Assembly: GCA_003216155.1 (NCBI GenBank)
Contig: QCJH01000002.1
Location: 54,599-118,598, forward strand
DNA: 64,000 nt
Origin: Prochlorococcus sp. AG-409-A19
GTDB lineage: Bacteria > Cyanobacteriota > Cyanobacteriia > PCC-6307 > Cyanobiaceae
Reading direction: 5' to 3'
Below the pieces are notes generated by a model that searched no databases, had not been told where the DNA came from, and worked only from the letters and a program-made list of their open reading frames with translations. A program made the position numbers and the translations under genes. Of the stretch, positions 14,805 through 24,270 are shown in pieces. How positions within the stretch are numbered: the first letter of the stretch is position 1; every line of letters starts with the position of its first letter.

Positions 14805-16084
14805 CCATATATCTTTTGAACCTCCTTTAAATAATTATTCTTTATGGGGTCTATTCCCTTAAGGAAAAATAGCATCAAGGTTGAGTTTATTGCCATAGAT
14901 AGCCATAGTATTAATGAATTTCCTTGACGCTCAATAAGGTAGCCACCAAAAACCGGAGCTATTACTGAACTGATTGCAAAACACTGTGAGAAAAGGGCCA
15001 TTGCTTTCCCATGATTTGCTTTAGGAGTGATTTCAACTACAGCTCTTGTTGATGTAGGTAAGAAAGCAGCAATTCCATAAGCAATTGGGATTTGAGATGC
15101 AAATATAATTATAGTCCCTCCCTTAAATAGTGAAGATAAGCTTATGCTTAAACAACCTATAGTGAAAGAAATAAGACTTGTAGAGAGACCAAACCTTAGG
15201 CTTTTTTCTGAAAGCCATTTCCCAATGGGCCATTGAATTAGAATTAAAAGAATTAATTGCAGGCTAATAAGAGCCCCACTCCAACTTTCGTTTATCGCTT
15301 GTCTTTGGAGACCTCCTCTGACCACGTCAAGTGGTAAAAGGCTTTGTATTAATGAGAATATACTTGTTGCAACTAAGGTTATGATTAGTAAGGGTAGTAA
15401 TGGTTTAATCCATTTAACTGTTCTTTGATTAGTCTCTGTAATTACGTTTACTCCTGACTTCTTCTCTTCACTGGTATTATCCTCATTTATCATAATTACT
15501 TTTGAATTCTTGATTGATAAAAGTAGGCTGAGCATACATACAGAGTCAATAAGGTAGACCAGACGCATTTGTCCTGACAATGTGAATAAAGTTCCTATCA
15601 GGGCTCCTATTCCGATCCCTAATGAATCGATGCTTCTTGTAAGTGCATATCCTTTAGCAGGTGTTAAATTAGTGCAGCTTTGTGATACTGCAATTTCAAT
15701 AGATGGCCAGTAGAAACCTGTTGCTATTCCTAAAAGCAATTGTGCAAATATAAAGCCAATAAAGTTATTGGCTCCTAAGAAAACTATATCAGAAAATATT
15801 ACAATTAATGCTGAAAACCTAATTGGTTTTTTATATAAGAGACCTCTGTCTAGCAATGTGCCGCAAATTATCCGGGCTACAACACCTAAAAGTGCCCCAG
15901 CGGCAATTCCACTTCCAATTTGAGCAGCCGTTAGTCCTATTTTGTTGAATACAAGAGGAGTGAAGTAAATCACTCCTCCTGTACCTACAGACCAGAACAA
16001 ACGAAACCTAGTTACCAGCTGCAGATTTGCGGGAAATTGTTGCCACCAGTTCAAGATATGCCTCGCTGTTTTTAGGACGCGCAA
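14801..16084 (-). CDS. Major facilitator superfamily transporter
   Basis: A 427-aa protein with about 12 hydrophobic helices split by a polar central loop (near residues 195-225, rich in Asn/Glu/Lys). The first half keeps MFS loop features such as GALLGVVARIICGTLLDRG. The substrate cannot be told. The frame opens with TTG at 16084, and a second TTG at 16054 would start right before the helix-bearing part. This matters because the opposing hydrolase frame also opens in this interval. Confidence 0.85.
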   Translation of the reverse strand: MRVLKTARHILNWWQQFPANLQLVTRFRLFWSVGTGGVIYFTPLVFNKIGLTAAQIGSGIAAGALLGVVARIICGTLLDRGLLYKKPIRFSALIVIFSDIVFLGANNFIGFIFAQLLLGIATGFYWPSIEIAVSQSCTNLTPAKGYALTRSIDSLGIGIGALIGTLFTLSGQMRLVYLIDSVCMLSLLLSIKNSKVIMINEDNTSEEKKSGVNVITETNQRTVKWIKPLLPLLIITLVATSIFSLIQSLLPLDVVRGGLQRQAINESWSGALISLQLILLILIQWPIGKWLSEKSLRFGLSTSLISFTIGCLSISLSSLFKGGTIIIFASQIPIAYGIAAFLPTSTRAVVEITPKANHGKAMALFSQCFAISSVIAPVFGGYLIERQGNSLILWLSMAINSTLMLFFLKGIDPIKNNYLKEVQKIYG

Positions 16085-17658
16085 ATGGAAAGCGTAATTT
16101 TTTGGGAATACTGGGTAGTTTGCTGATTATTGGTTCAAGTGTATTACCCCTTAAATCAGCTGAGCGTCTTGAAGTTCAGCTTGATGGGATGTTGATTCCT
16201 ATCCCTATAAGTGATTTAGCTATATGGGGTCGCTCAAAGGGTCAGATTGGTTCAAAACTTGATTCTTGGCTCAATTTGCTTGATCAAGAAAGCAGGGTTG
16301 GGCTTTTGAAATTATTAAAAGCTCCAATTCTCAAGGATCGCAGTATGGCTCGTCAGATGTTGGCTAGCTGGGCTGGTCGTCAGCTCCTTGATGAGCTTAG
16401 TGACCTTATTCGTGTTGATGAAGATAAAAGTGGCAGTATCGTTTTGAAAACCCTTGAGGAATTACTAGAAAGCCAGCCTCAGGTGACAACTCTTGATCTT
16501 CTTGAGGCACTCCCAGCAGGACGTATTCGTGTTGATTTAGATGCCTTATTGGAATTGGCGAGTCTTTGGCGTTTTCAACTGGAAAATCAGCAAAAACTTG
16601 TTAAGGATCTTCGAGATTTGCCTTCAGAGCAAAGTCCAAAAGATTCACCTTTAACTTTTAGAAATACTAATGATGTTTTGCTCAGAACTTTTCCTTTGCA
16701 GGTCGCTCATCGTCTTGCCCCATTGAGACTTGATGTTTGGGTTCCTTTCGCTTCTATTAATCATCGAACAAGTCTCATTGTATTGATGCCAGGTCTTGGT
16801 GGGAGCCAAGATCATTTTCGATGGCTCGCGCGCAGTCTTGCCAGTGCGGGATGGCCCGTTGTTGTACTAGAGCATCCAGGTAGTGATTCCATTGCGGTTA
16901 AAGCATTGTTGGAGGGACGTAGGCCTCCTCCAGGTGCGGAGGTTTTGCCAGAAAGGATTGCAGATCTGAATGCGGTTCTCTTGGCTGGGAGTCAAGGTCG
17001 ATTTGGTCTGCAAAGTAAGAAAATTGTGCTTTTGGGACATTCATTGGGTGCCCTTACTGCCTTGTTTGCTGCTGGTGCTACACCTGAAACTGGCTTAAAG
17101 GAAAGATGTGATCAAGCTCTAAATGATCTTTCGTTGACAAACCTTTCTAAATTCTTGCAATGTCAATTGACAAATGTTGAATTAAAAGAACAGCAAAAGA
17201 TAGAAAACCTACAGGCTATTATTGCACTTAATAGTTTTGGAAGTCTTCTTTGGCCTGAAGAGATTGATTTTGAGAATTCAATTCCTATCCCAATTCTTTT
17301 TGCCGGAGGTACTTTTGACTTAATAACCCCTCCAGGAGAAGAGCAGCTTGAATTGTTTTTGGCGACTAATCCTCATCCAGCTAGTAGAGTTTTGTTGATA
17401 GATGGTGCTAGCCATTTTTCAGCCATTCGTGTTGAAAGCAAGTTAGGAGAAAAGGAAGTCAATGACCTTTTTCAGCTTGGAGAAGACCTTGTAGGAGTAA
17501 AGCCTTCAATAGTGCAAGGCCTTCTAGCTGATGAAATAATTAGTTTTCTAGAGCAAATAGATTCAGATGATCAATTGGTAAACTCTATGAATAAAGATAA
17601 TCGAGAATCTAGACTTTACCGTTTATATAGGCAGGAAATAAAACGATTGCTACAGTGA
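16027..17658 (+). CDS. Alpha/beta hydrolase with DUF1400 domain
   Basis: A 543-aa ORF. After a hydrophobic signal or anchor (FLGILGSLLIIGSSVLPLKS) comes a region of about 130 residues typical of cyanobacterial DUF1400, then an alpha/beta-hydrolase fold with the oxyanion segment MPGLGGSQDHFRW, the nucleophile elbow LLGHSLGA and a late His in DGASHFSAI. It is probably an exported or lumenal esterase/lipase; the substrate is unknown. The frame opens with TTG at 16027 but overlaps the divergent MFS start by 58 bases. A TTG at 16102, directly before the hydrophobic stretch, is a likely alternative start. Confidence 0.85.
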   Translation: MREIVATSSRYASLFLGRANGKRNFLGILGSLLIIGSSVLPLKSAERLEVQLDGMLIPIPISDLAIWGRSKGQIGSKLDSWLNLLDQESRVGLLKLLKAPILKDRSMARQMLASWAGRQLLDELSDLIRVDEDKSGSIVLKTLEELLESQPQVTTLDLLEALPAGRIRVDLDALLELASLWRFQLENQQKLVKDLRDLPSEQSPKDSPLTFRNTNDVLLRTFPLQVAHRLAPLRLDVWVPFASINHRTSLIVLMPGLGGSQDHFRWLARSLASAGWPVVVLEHPGSDSIAVKALLEGRRPPPGAEVLPERIADLNAVLLAGSQGRFGLQSKKIVLLGHSLGALTALFAAGATPETGLKERCDQALNDLSLTNLSKFLQCQLTNVELKEQQKIENLQAIIALNSFGSLLWPEEIDFENSIPIPILFAGGTFDLITPPGEEQLELFLATNPHPASRVLLIDGASHFSAIRVESKLGEKEVNDLFQLGEDLVGVKPSIVQGLLADEIISFLEQIDSDDQLVNSMNKDNRESRLYRLYRQEIKRLLQ

Positions 17659-17663
17659 TTTTA

Positions 17664-18683
17664 TTAATAACGGATGCGAGGATCTATAGTAGCAACAATA
17701 AGATCTACTATCACGCTTATAGTTACTACTAGCGAGGAGATCACAACTACAATCCCTTGGACAACAGGATAATCACGTTGATTTATTGCCTCTTGAAGAC
17801 GAAGTGCAATTCCTGGCCAGGAAAAAGTAACCTCAATAAGTAGAGCCCCTCCGATTAATGAGGCAATAGTTATTCCTGCAATTGTTAATACAGGTAATAA
17901 GGCATTTGGGAGAGCATGAGTAAGTAAAATCTTTCTTTCTGGTATGCCTCTACTCCGAGCTGCTTCTATATAGTCAGAATCCAGAGTTCTGCCAAGATTT
18001 ATTCGTAATGCACGACTAAAGATTCCACTTAAGAGAATTCCTAGAGTACTTGCTGGCAGGATTAAGTGACGAATAGCTCCTTGAAGTGCTAACCAGTTGC
18101 GTTGTAAAATACTATCCACCAGAAGGAAACCAGTTCCTTCTGGTGGAATGATTCCAGGAGGAAATCTTCCTCCTATAGGAAGCCACCCAAGGATTACAGC
18201 AAATAAAAACTGCAATAGCATTGCAGCCCAAAAGGGAGGCATAGCATAAGTTCCAATTCCATAAATTCGGCCTAGAAAGTCAATCTTTCCTTCTGGTCTA
18301 GCTGTTCCAGTAAATCCAATTATTAGTCCAATGAATATAGCTATGAAGATTGCTATTGATCCAAGTTCAATAGTCGCTGGAAGTACTTTAGAAATTATTT
18401 GATTTACAGGTTCTTGGTTGATCAGTGCTTGTCCAAGGTCACCATGGCTTAAATTCTTTAAAAATGTCAGATATTGCTGCATGAGTGATTGATCCAGACC
18501 AAGTCTTTCACGTAGAGCTTCTCTTGCTTGGCTAGTTGCTCTTATTCCCAAAACTGCATCAACTGGATCTCCTGGGGCAACCCTGAGTAATAAAAAAACT
18601 AAGCTTGAGATAAGCCAGAGCATTAGAGGCATTAATGCAAGACGAATGGCGCTGTATCGGAGAAGCTCTTTCGCTCTGCTCAT
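17664..18683 (-). CDS. Peptide-type ABC transporter permease (DppB-like)
   Basis: A 339-aa inner-membrane permease with six main helices. It has the N-terminal TM plus LRVAPGDPVDAVLG segment typical of DppB/OppB/GsiC proteins, and the EAARSRGIPERKILLTHALPNALLP coupling motif (EAA loop) by which permeases touch the ATPase. It lies 3 bases after its binding-protein gene and was probably translated from the same message. No second permease or ATPase gene adjoins it, so these must be encoded elsewhere if the system is complete. It converges on the DUF1400 hydrolase with a 5-base gap. Confidence 0.9.
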   Translation of the reverse strand: MSRAKELLRYSAIRLALMPLMLWLISSLVFLLLRVAPGDPVDAVLGIRATSQAREALRERLGLDQSLMQQYLTFLKNLSHGDLGQALINQEPVNQIISKVLPATIELGSIAIFIAIFIGLIIGFTGTARPEGKIDFLGRIYGIGTYAMPPFWAAMLLQFLFAVILGWLPIGGRFPPGIIPPEGTGFLLVDSILQRNWLALQGAIRHLILPASTLGILLSGIFSRALRINLGRTLDSDYIEAARSRGIPERKILLTHALPNALLPVLTIAGITIASLIGGALLIEVTFSWPGIALRLQEAINQRDYPVVQGIVVVISSLVVTISVIVDLIVATIDPRIRY

Positions 18684-18686
18684 TCT

Positions 18687-20279
18687 TTATTGCCCCTTTT
18701 TTGTGAGCCGATGAAGAAGTACATAACCATTGCTGTCAAATTCAGGCTTTGAAAGGTTTACTTGTGACCAGGCTCTTGGTGTTACTAGCCAAACTGGAAT
18801 ATATGCGGCACCTTTGGCGGCCTCAAACTCAATTCTCTTTAATTCAATTAAGCGGTTTGATCCACGAATTAAATCGCTTCTTTTTAGACCTTTCTGAATA
18901 CCATATGTTGACCAAAAGCTTCCACTTGTTGCAGCTTCTCCTTCTTTGCAAATGGATCCGATTAATTTGTTGCAACTCAATAGAGGAGAAAGATAGGCTT
19001 CTGGGTCAGGGTATGAACCTCTCCAGTCAAGCATTACTGCTTGGAAAGCTCCGTCTCCAAGTTGTCGATAAACAGTAGTAGATTCAACGCCATTAAGCTT
19101 TAAGGAAAGGCAATCTGAAAGATCGCGTTTTATTTGTTCTTTCCATGTTAGTGCTAGTAATTTATCTGCAGGTAAGTTAGACCGATAAGTAAATGATAGG
19201 TTTAGAATCCGATTTTCACAATAACCAGCAGCTCTAAATAGTTCTTTTGCTTTTTTAATACTATATTCTGGCCATGGGGATTTATTCTCTCTTCTTAAGA
19301 TTGGGGGTATTAATGACAGAAGAGTCTTTTTCATTCCATGACTTACTCTGGAAATTATTAAATCACGATCAATACTATGCGATATCGCCTGTCGGATAAG
19401 TTGTTTGTCTAATGGTGGTGAATTGCTTAATAAGGTTATATAGCCAATTTCTAATGAAGGGCCTTGCCCTTCATTAGATAATCCTTTCTTTGACATGGAA
19501 TTTAGTGCCATGCGGTGATCTTCATCTAAGGCATTGGAAATAAGTACATCTACCTCACTACTCTTAAAAGCTCCAAAGAGTGATGAGGAATTGCTCAGGC
19601 TTATTAAATCAATGCCATTATTATTTGGTAACTTTCCCCAGTACCTTTCGAAAACCTCAAGTCGTTGTTGGTGAGGGTTATATTGCGTTAGCCGATATGG
19701 GCCAGTACCTACAAATTCCTTATTTAGAAACTGATCTTTGTGATTAGAGTAGGCTGTTGGAGAGACAGGAGTTAAGTTTATAGAAGTAAGAAACCCTTCT
19801 AATGAACTAGAAGGCCGTGCAAGTATTAGTTTTAGAAGATAAGGGCTTGGGGCCTCCACTTTTGCTATTCTACCGTCTAAAAGATAATTAAGAGTGCCTA
19901 TACGCATAAAACGTTTAAGGCTGAATGCCATTGCTTTTGAATTAAACTTGGTGCCATCATGAAAAAGTATGTTTTCTCTAAGAGGGATTGAAATAGTTAA
20001 TCCGTCATCACTTATTTGTGGACTAGATGCTGCCAATCTAGGTTCTAATAAGCCTTTTGAGTCGAGTTTGTATAAAGGCTCTCCAAGAGCACTTAGAAGT
20101 TGAAGTGCATGAAATGTACTGGCTTGTGCTGGATCTAAGGAATTTATCCTGCCAGCACTTGCAACAACTAGACGGGAATTACTCCTAGGAAGCTTGCATG
20201 ACCAATTGCTTAGAAAAATTAACGCAATTGAAAGCAATGTTGTAAACCTGAAGGAACTTTTGGTATTGATAGTTGTCAA
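18687..20279 (-). CDS. Peptide/nickel-type ABC substrate-binding protein
   Basis: A 530-aa SBP_bac_5 family protein. The N-terminal hydrophobic segment (about residues 12-27) ends at a Cys (NWSC), possibly a lipoprotein signal though a weak lipobox. The family start VVASAGRINSLDPAQASTFH and the LRENILFHDGTKFNSKAMAFSLKR signature block are clear. The ligand (peptide, opine, metal chelate) is not predictable. It forms a pair with the downstream permease. Confidence 0.9.
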   Translation of the reverse strand: MTTINTKSSFRFTTLLSIALIFLSNWSCKLPRSNSRLVVASAGRINSLDPAQASTFHALQLLSALGEPLYKLDSKGLLEPRLAASSPQISDDGLTISIPLRENILFHDGTKFNSKAMAFSLKRFMRIGTLNYLLDGRIAKVEAPSPYLLKLILARPSSSLEGFLTSINLTPVSPTAYSNHKDQFLNKEFVGTGPYRLTQYNPHQQRLEVFERYWGKLPNNNGIDLISLSNSSSLFGAFKSSEVDVLISNALDEDHRMALNSMSKKGLSNEGQGPSLEIGYITLLSNSPPLDKQLIRQAISHSIDRDLIISRVSHGMKKTLLSLIPPILRRENKSPWPEYSIKKAKELFRAAGYCENRILNLSFTYRSNLPADKLLALTWKEQIKRDLSDCLSLKLNGVESTTVYRQLGDGAFQAVMLDWRGSYPDPEAYLSPLLSCNKLIGSICKEGEAATSGSFWSTYGIQKGLKRSDLIRGSNRLIELKRIEFEAAKGAAYIPVWLVTPRAWSQVNLSKPEFDSNGYVLLHRLTKKGQ

Positions 20280-20308
20280 GATATTATTTTATAGAAGATT
20301 TGCTTAAA

Positions 20309-20512
20309 TCAAGCTTTAGCTATATTCGGCTTTTTATGCCTGCAAGAAGAAGAGCAAATCTGTTGTATTGATACTTCAAAAACTGGAGAACCGTTAGGAA
20401 GTAAAGGCCAACGTCTTATCCAGCAACGATTATGAAAATCGTCTATGCCGATCACCTGGAAAAGGTCTTCGCTGCTTGTTAGTTGAACACAGTCGCCCTG
20501 ATGGAGATCCAT
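20309..20512 (-). CDS. Conserved small hypothetical, 67 aa
   Basis: A soluble protein starting MDLHQGDCVQLTSSEDLFQV, with a beta-rich pattern (DCVQL, FQVIGID, RCWIRRWPL) suggestive of a small SH3-like barrel, and a Cys/His-rich tail (CSSSCRHKK). The function is unknown. It lies 29 bases upstream of the ABC binding-protein gene on the same strand. Confidence 0.65.
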   Translation of the reverse strand: MDLHQGDCVQLTSSEDLFQVIGIDDFHNRCWIRRWPLLPNGSPVFEVSIQQICSSSCRHKKPNIAKA

Positions 20513-20680
20513 AATGGAGTGGGATTCCTTGAAAGGACACTCTTGGACTTTTAAACATCTAAGCGTTTGAAATGCAGTTTTGGCAATAGAAGTCAGCGTC
20601 TGCAGACTTAAATTTTCTTCTCTCGATTCATAGCAACTTTGAACGGCTTGTTAAAGATTTGCTTTTTTTGGTTGAAATGT

Positions 20681-21997
20681 TCAAAGGCAGGCTAGATGAG
20701 CAGCAATTCTTTTGATTTCTCTTAAGGCATTGATTTCACTTAATGCATTATTCATTTGACCTTGATTAACTGCATGAGTAATTACGACTATTTCCGCCTC
20801 AGGTTCGGCTGAGTCGAATTGGACAATTGACTGAATTGATACCTGATGTTTCCCAAAATAACTACCTATTAGACCAATTACCCCAGGCTTATCTTCCGCA
20901 TTGAAGCGAACATAGTTTCGTTGACGAACCTCTTTAGGATCTGCCAGATGACAGGGTCTCCAGCTGGTTGCAGCTAGAAGAGGATCAAGATCGCTTTTTG
21001 CTCCGCTTATCTTACTTATTCCAGCAATGTTGAGAATGTCTGCTACTACTGCTGAAGCAGTAGGTCCTGCTCCTGCTCCTGGACCGTAAAACATTACCTC
21101 TCCAATCGGATCGCCTTCAATTAAAATTGCATTGTTAACACCATTTACACTTGCCAAAGGATGTGTTGAAGGAACAAGAGTTGGTTGTACTTGAACATTT
21201 AGGGGGATTGAGTTTTTCGAGTCAGAATCAGGCTTTTTTTGTTCAGCAACTGCTAGAAGCTTTATTCCGTATCCAAGCTGATTGGCGTACTTGAGATCAC
21301 GACTTTGTAGATTATTAATGCCTTGGGTTGGAATATTTTCCCTTTTGATGCTTCCTCCGAAAGCAAGCCCACTTAGTATTGCTATTTTGTCAGCGGCATC
21401 AAGCCCTTCTACGTCAGCACTTGGATCTGCCTCTGCATAACCTAATGATTGTGCGACCTTGAGTACATCTTCATATCTAATTTTCTCTTCTGCCATACGA
21501 CTAAGGATGTAGTTAGTAGTCCCATTAATAATTCCTGTGATTCTTTTAATTCTGTTGCCTCCTAGAGATTGTTTGATTGGTTCGATTATTGGGATTCCGC
21601 CCCCAACAGCTGCTTCGATCAGTACATATACCCCTGCTGTTACGGCTGCTTTTGAGATTTCAGCACCATGTCGAGCAATAACTGCTTTATTTGCAGTAAC
21701 TACCGATTTACCAGCTTTTATAGCTCGCAGAATTAGTGTTCTGGCTGGTTCGATCCCCCCCATTACTTCAACAATCACTTCTACCAGTGGGTTGTCTACA
21801 ACTTCTTGAGGGTCGTTAGTTAGAAGCTGATTAGAAACCTGAATAGGGCGTCTACGACTTTTATCTCTTACAGCTATAGAAACAAGCTCAAGCTGAGAAA
21901 CTAAAGGATGCCTTCCAGCAGGGTTTTGGAGGATATTTGCCACTCCTGCGCCAACTGTTCCAAGGCCTAAAAGACCAACTCCAATTCTCTTTCCCAT
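20681..21997 (-). CDS. hom: Homoserine dehydrogenase
   Basis: Reduces aspartate semialdehyde to homoserine in threonine and methionine synthesis. At 438 aa it has the three expected parts: a Rossmann NAD(P) domain (GLGTVGAGVANIL near residue 10), the catalytic/dimer region with GIINGTTNYILSRM and GYAEADPSADVEGLDAADK, and a C-terminal ACT domain (RFNAEDKPGVIGLIG onward) for allosteric feedback, usually by threonine. The next gene downstream on the minus strand is the 67-aa hypothetical. The gene is upstream-adjacent to sufE, 40 bases apart. Confidence 0.96.
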   Translation of the reverse strand: MGKRIGVGLLGLGTVGAGVANILQNPAGRHPLVSQLELVSIAVRDKSRRRPIQVSNQLLTNDPQEVVDNPLVEVIVEVMGGIEPARTLILRAIKAGKSVVTANKAVIARHGAEISKAAVTAGVYVLIEAAVGGGIPIIEPIKQSLGGNRIKRITGIINGTTNYILSRMAEEKIRYEDVLKVAQSLGYAEADPSADVEGLDAADKIAILSGLAFGGSIKRENIPTQGINNLQSRDLKYANQLGYGIKLLAVAEQKKPDSDSKNSIPLNVQVQPTLVPSTHPLASVNGVNNAILIEGDPIGEVMFYGPGAGAGPTASAVVADILNIAGISKISGAKSDLDPLLAATSWRPCHLADPKEVRQRNYVRFNAEDKPGVIGLIGSYFGKHQVSIQSIVQFDSAEPEAEIVVITHAVNQGQMNNALSEINALREIKRIAAHLACL

Positions 21998-22037
21998 TTG
22001 AGTTTATTCCAGATACAGGTGAAGGTGATTAACTCTA

Positions 22038-22499
22038 TTAACTCGTGGTGAATGACCTCTTCTGAAGTTGTTCTGCTTGTGCCTTCATATTTAGGAAGAT
22101 GTTGAGGAACCCGTTTGCTCTTGATGGGGTCAGACTTGCTTGTAGACCTGTATCTGCAATGAATTTAGTATCTATTTCAACTATCTCTTTTGGAGTTAGA
22201 TCGCTTAGACCCTTTATAAGCAGAGCTAGTAGGCCTTTGGTTATAAGAGCATCTGAGTCGCCTTTCCATTGAAGCTTTCCATTTACAAGCTCACCAAGGA
22301 CAAAAACTTTGGATAAACATCCTTTAACTTTGCTGGATTCTGTTTGCAACTCTGACTCCATAGGAGGCAGTTGTTTGGCAAGCCACATCACATATTCATA
22401 TCGCTTTCGCGGTTCAGAAGTCTTTTGTAGTTTTTTGACAATGCTGTCGAGGACTTCACTTCCATAACTTGAGTAATTAGAACTGGGTTGTTTGGCCAT
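22038..22499 (-). CDS. sufE: SufE-like sulfur acceptor protein
   Basis: A 153-aa protein. SufE takes persulfide sulfur from the cysteine desulfurase SufS and passes it on for Fe-S cluster assembly. The conserved early block YEYVMWLAKQLPP and the acceptor cysteine in VKGCLSKVFV (VPGCQSxVW in other members) are present, followed by the IxGLLALLI helix and an LTPSRxNGFxN region. The length is standard. The first 20 residues are a variable Ser-rich lead. Confidence 0.9.
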   Translation of the reverse strand: MAKQPSSNYSSYGSEVLDSIVKKLQKTSEPRKRYEYVMWLAKQLPPMESELQTESSKVKGCLSKVFVLGELVNGKLQWKGDSDALITKGLLALLIKGLSDLTPKEIVEIDTKFIADTGLQASLTPSRANGFLNIFLNMKAQAEQLQKRSFTTS

Positions 22500-22549
22500 G
22501 GTTTTGGCTCAGGGTTTGAAGCTAATCACTTGCACGGTAACTAGAAGTC

Positions 22550-23083
22550 CTAACTTCCCACTAATAGAGGAGAAACTTTTAATGCGTAGTTGTTGTCTGT
22601 TTTTGAATTGCGTTTTTTATGAACTACTTGATCAATAAGTATCTCCCCTGAACTTATTGGTATTAATAAGTAGTCACGATGACCAGGACCATAATCTACT
22701 TTAAGGTCTAAGAAACCATTTTGAATATTAGGAAGAGATAAAGTTAATTTACCTTCATGGTCCATTGCTCCTAGATTCTTTGTTGGGATTCCTTCTTTGT
22801 CCAGAAGGCTAACAATTGCACCTTTAGCTGGAACTCCTGTAGAAAAACTGCTCCGAATTATTATAGAGCCGTTTATATATTTGAGTGAGCTTTCTATTGA
22901 ATGTGCTTTGGCAGATTTGATTTGAAGAATGAAGAGAAAACTTGTAGAGACAATTAGTAAGAATGATCTGATCAGAAGTTTAATCTTAGGACCTCTTAGA
23001 AAACCTACATAATTATGATTGGAATTATATGAAATGACTCGCATTGTTTCGAAGCTCTTAAAGAATTGTGTTGCCATTCTCAT
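22550..23083 (-). CDS. Hypothetical protein with N-terminal membrane anchor
   Basis: Up to 177 aa. After a hydrophobic segment (LLIRSFLLIVSTSFLFILQI) the rest looks like a beta-rich exported domain (KGAIVSLLDKEGIPTKNLG followed by GKLTLSLPNIQNG), reminiscent of carboxypeptidase-regulatory-like or CbiM-adjacent domains, though not firmly assigned. Met14 (23044) is a better start than the first Met, because it avoids a 26-base overlap with the upstream cyclo-ligase gene. Confidence 0.65.
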   Translation of the reverse strand: MRMATQFFKSFETMRVISYNSNHNYVGFLRGPKIKLLIRSFLLIVSTSFLFILQIKSAKAHSIESSLKYINGSIIIRSSFSTGVPAKGAIVSLLDKEGIPTKNLGAMDHEGKLTLSLPNIQNGFLDLKVDYGPGHRDYLLIPISSGEILIDQVVHKKRNSKTDNNYALKVSPLLVGS

Positions 23084-23624
23084 TTATCCATCCATTAAAT
23101 GGAATGTCCCATTCCTCGCTAGGTAAGAGGTTGGAGGTGATGCAAGCTTTTGGCACAACAGCCATCGCTGGGATTGATCTCCATAAAGAATTACGCCTAA
23201 GTCGATCGAAACAACCTGCTCCATAACCTAGTCTGATTCCGTTACTATCTATGGCTAATGCTGGGACTAATAATAAGGACATATCTTCAGGCTTTAAAGC
23301 AGGTTCATCAAGAGGAGCAGGTATTTTGAAGGAATCATTTCTCAGTGGATTTAGTGTCCAAGGTCGGTAGCTAATACTTCTGTCTTTTGAAGTTGCAGGA
23401 AGTGCCAATAAAATGTCAAATTCTAGTTTTACAGCTCTTAGATCTACTTCTCCCGGTAATGGCCAGTAAATTCCTAAATATCCTTTTAGTTTTCCTCTCG
23501 TTAATAGGTTAGTCAATAGTTTCTTTACTTGTTTTATGATATCAGCTTCTACTGACGGTAGTTGTTTTGACCTCAGATTAGAGTAGTGATGACGTAACTT
23601 TGTTTTGGAAACTGATGAGCACAT
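23058..23624 (-). CDS. 5-formyltetrahydrofolate cyclo-ligase
   Basis: Converts 5-formyl-THF to 5,10-methenyl-THF using ATP, clearing an inhibitory folate form produced by photorespiratory glycine metabolism. The 188-aa length is normal. Visible blocks are the N-terminal LRHHYSNLRSKQLP basic helix, LGIYWPLPGEVDLR, and the Mg-ATP loop GIRLGYGAGCFDRLR. The last is usually GYGGGYYDR, so two positions are unusual here (Ala for Gly and Cys for Tyr). Confidence 0.9.
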   Translation of the reverse strand: MCSSVSKTKLRHHYSNLRSKQLPSVEADIIKQVKKLLTNLLTRGKLKGYLGIYWPLPGEVDLRAVKLEFDILLALPATSKDRSISYRPWTLNPLRNDSFKIPAPLDEPALKPEDMSLLLVPALAIDSNGIRLGYGAGCFDRLRRNSLWRSIPAMAVVPKACITSNLLPSEEWDIPFNGWINENGNTIL

Positions 23625-23800
23625 TTTGATAGGTTATTGAATAAGAATTCTTAGATTTAGATTTGAACCTGTTAATCCTTGGCCTAAGGTGATTTAACCT
23701 TGCGGCAAGTTAGCAATAATAGATGTGAAGGAATTATTCTTAAATATAATATCTTAGTACAATTTTAATATGAATTTTGGGCTATTTATTTTAAGCCTTT

Positions 23801-24265
23801 TTAACGTTGAAACCATCCGGTTAAAGCTATTGCAAGAGCATCTGCTGCATCATCTGGTCGCGGTGGGTGGTCAAGTTTTAACTCTCTCATTACAGCTTCT
23901 AAGACTTCATTCTTGTCGGCATGTCCAGAACCTGCAAGGGCTAGCTTGATTTGCATTGGGGGAAATTCAACAATTGGAATGTGAAAACGGGAAAGAGTCA
24001 TTATTACAACTCCTCTGGCTTGGACGACATTGATTGTGTTACTTGAGCGGTAGAAGAAGAATTTCTCTACTGCAGCTAATTCGGGTTTCCAGTTGCGTAT
24101 TAGTTGCCTTAAGTCTCTAGAGATTTCAACCATTCTTGTCCCATCACTTTGATTCGCTTCGGTTCGGATGATTCCGCAATCCAGCATCTTTTGGTCGCCA
24201 TTACTGGTGTCTATAACCCCGTAGCCAACTCTTGCCAGCCCGGGGTCAATCCCAAGTATTCGCAA
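23801..24265 (-). CDS. ruvC: Holliday junction resolvase RuvC
   Basis: A 154-aa endonuclease that cuts four-way DNA junctions in recombinational repair with RuvAB. The RNase H-like fold is recognised from ILGIDPGLARVGYGVID (first catalytic Asp at residue 7), the central AVEKFFFYRSSNT segment with its catalytic Glu, and the C-terminal HPPRPDDAADALAIALT with the final acidic pair. It sits 5 bases downstream of chlI on the same strand, so the two are probably co-transcribed. Confidence 0.96.
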   Translation of the reverse strand: MRILGIDPGLARVGYGVIDTSNGDQKMLDCGIIRTEANQSDGTRMVEISRDLRQLIRNWKPELAAVEKFFFYRSSNTINVVQARGVVIMTLSRFHIPIVEFPPMQIKLALAGSGHADKNEVLEAVMRELKLDHPPRPDDAADALAIALTGWFQR

Positions 24266-24270
24266 AGTTT

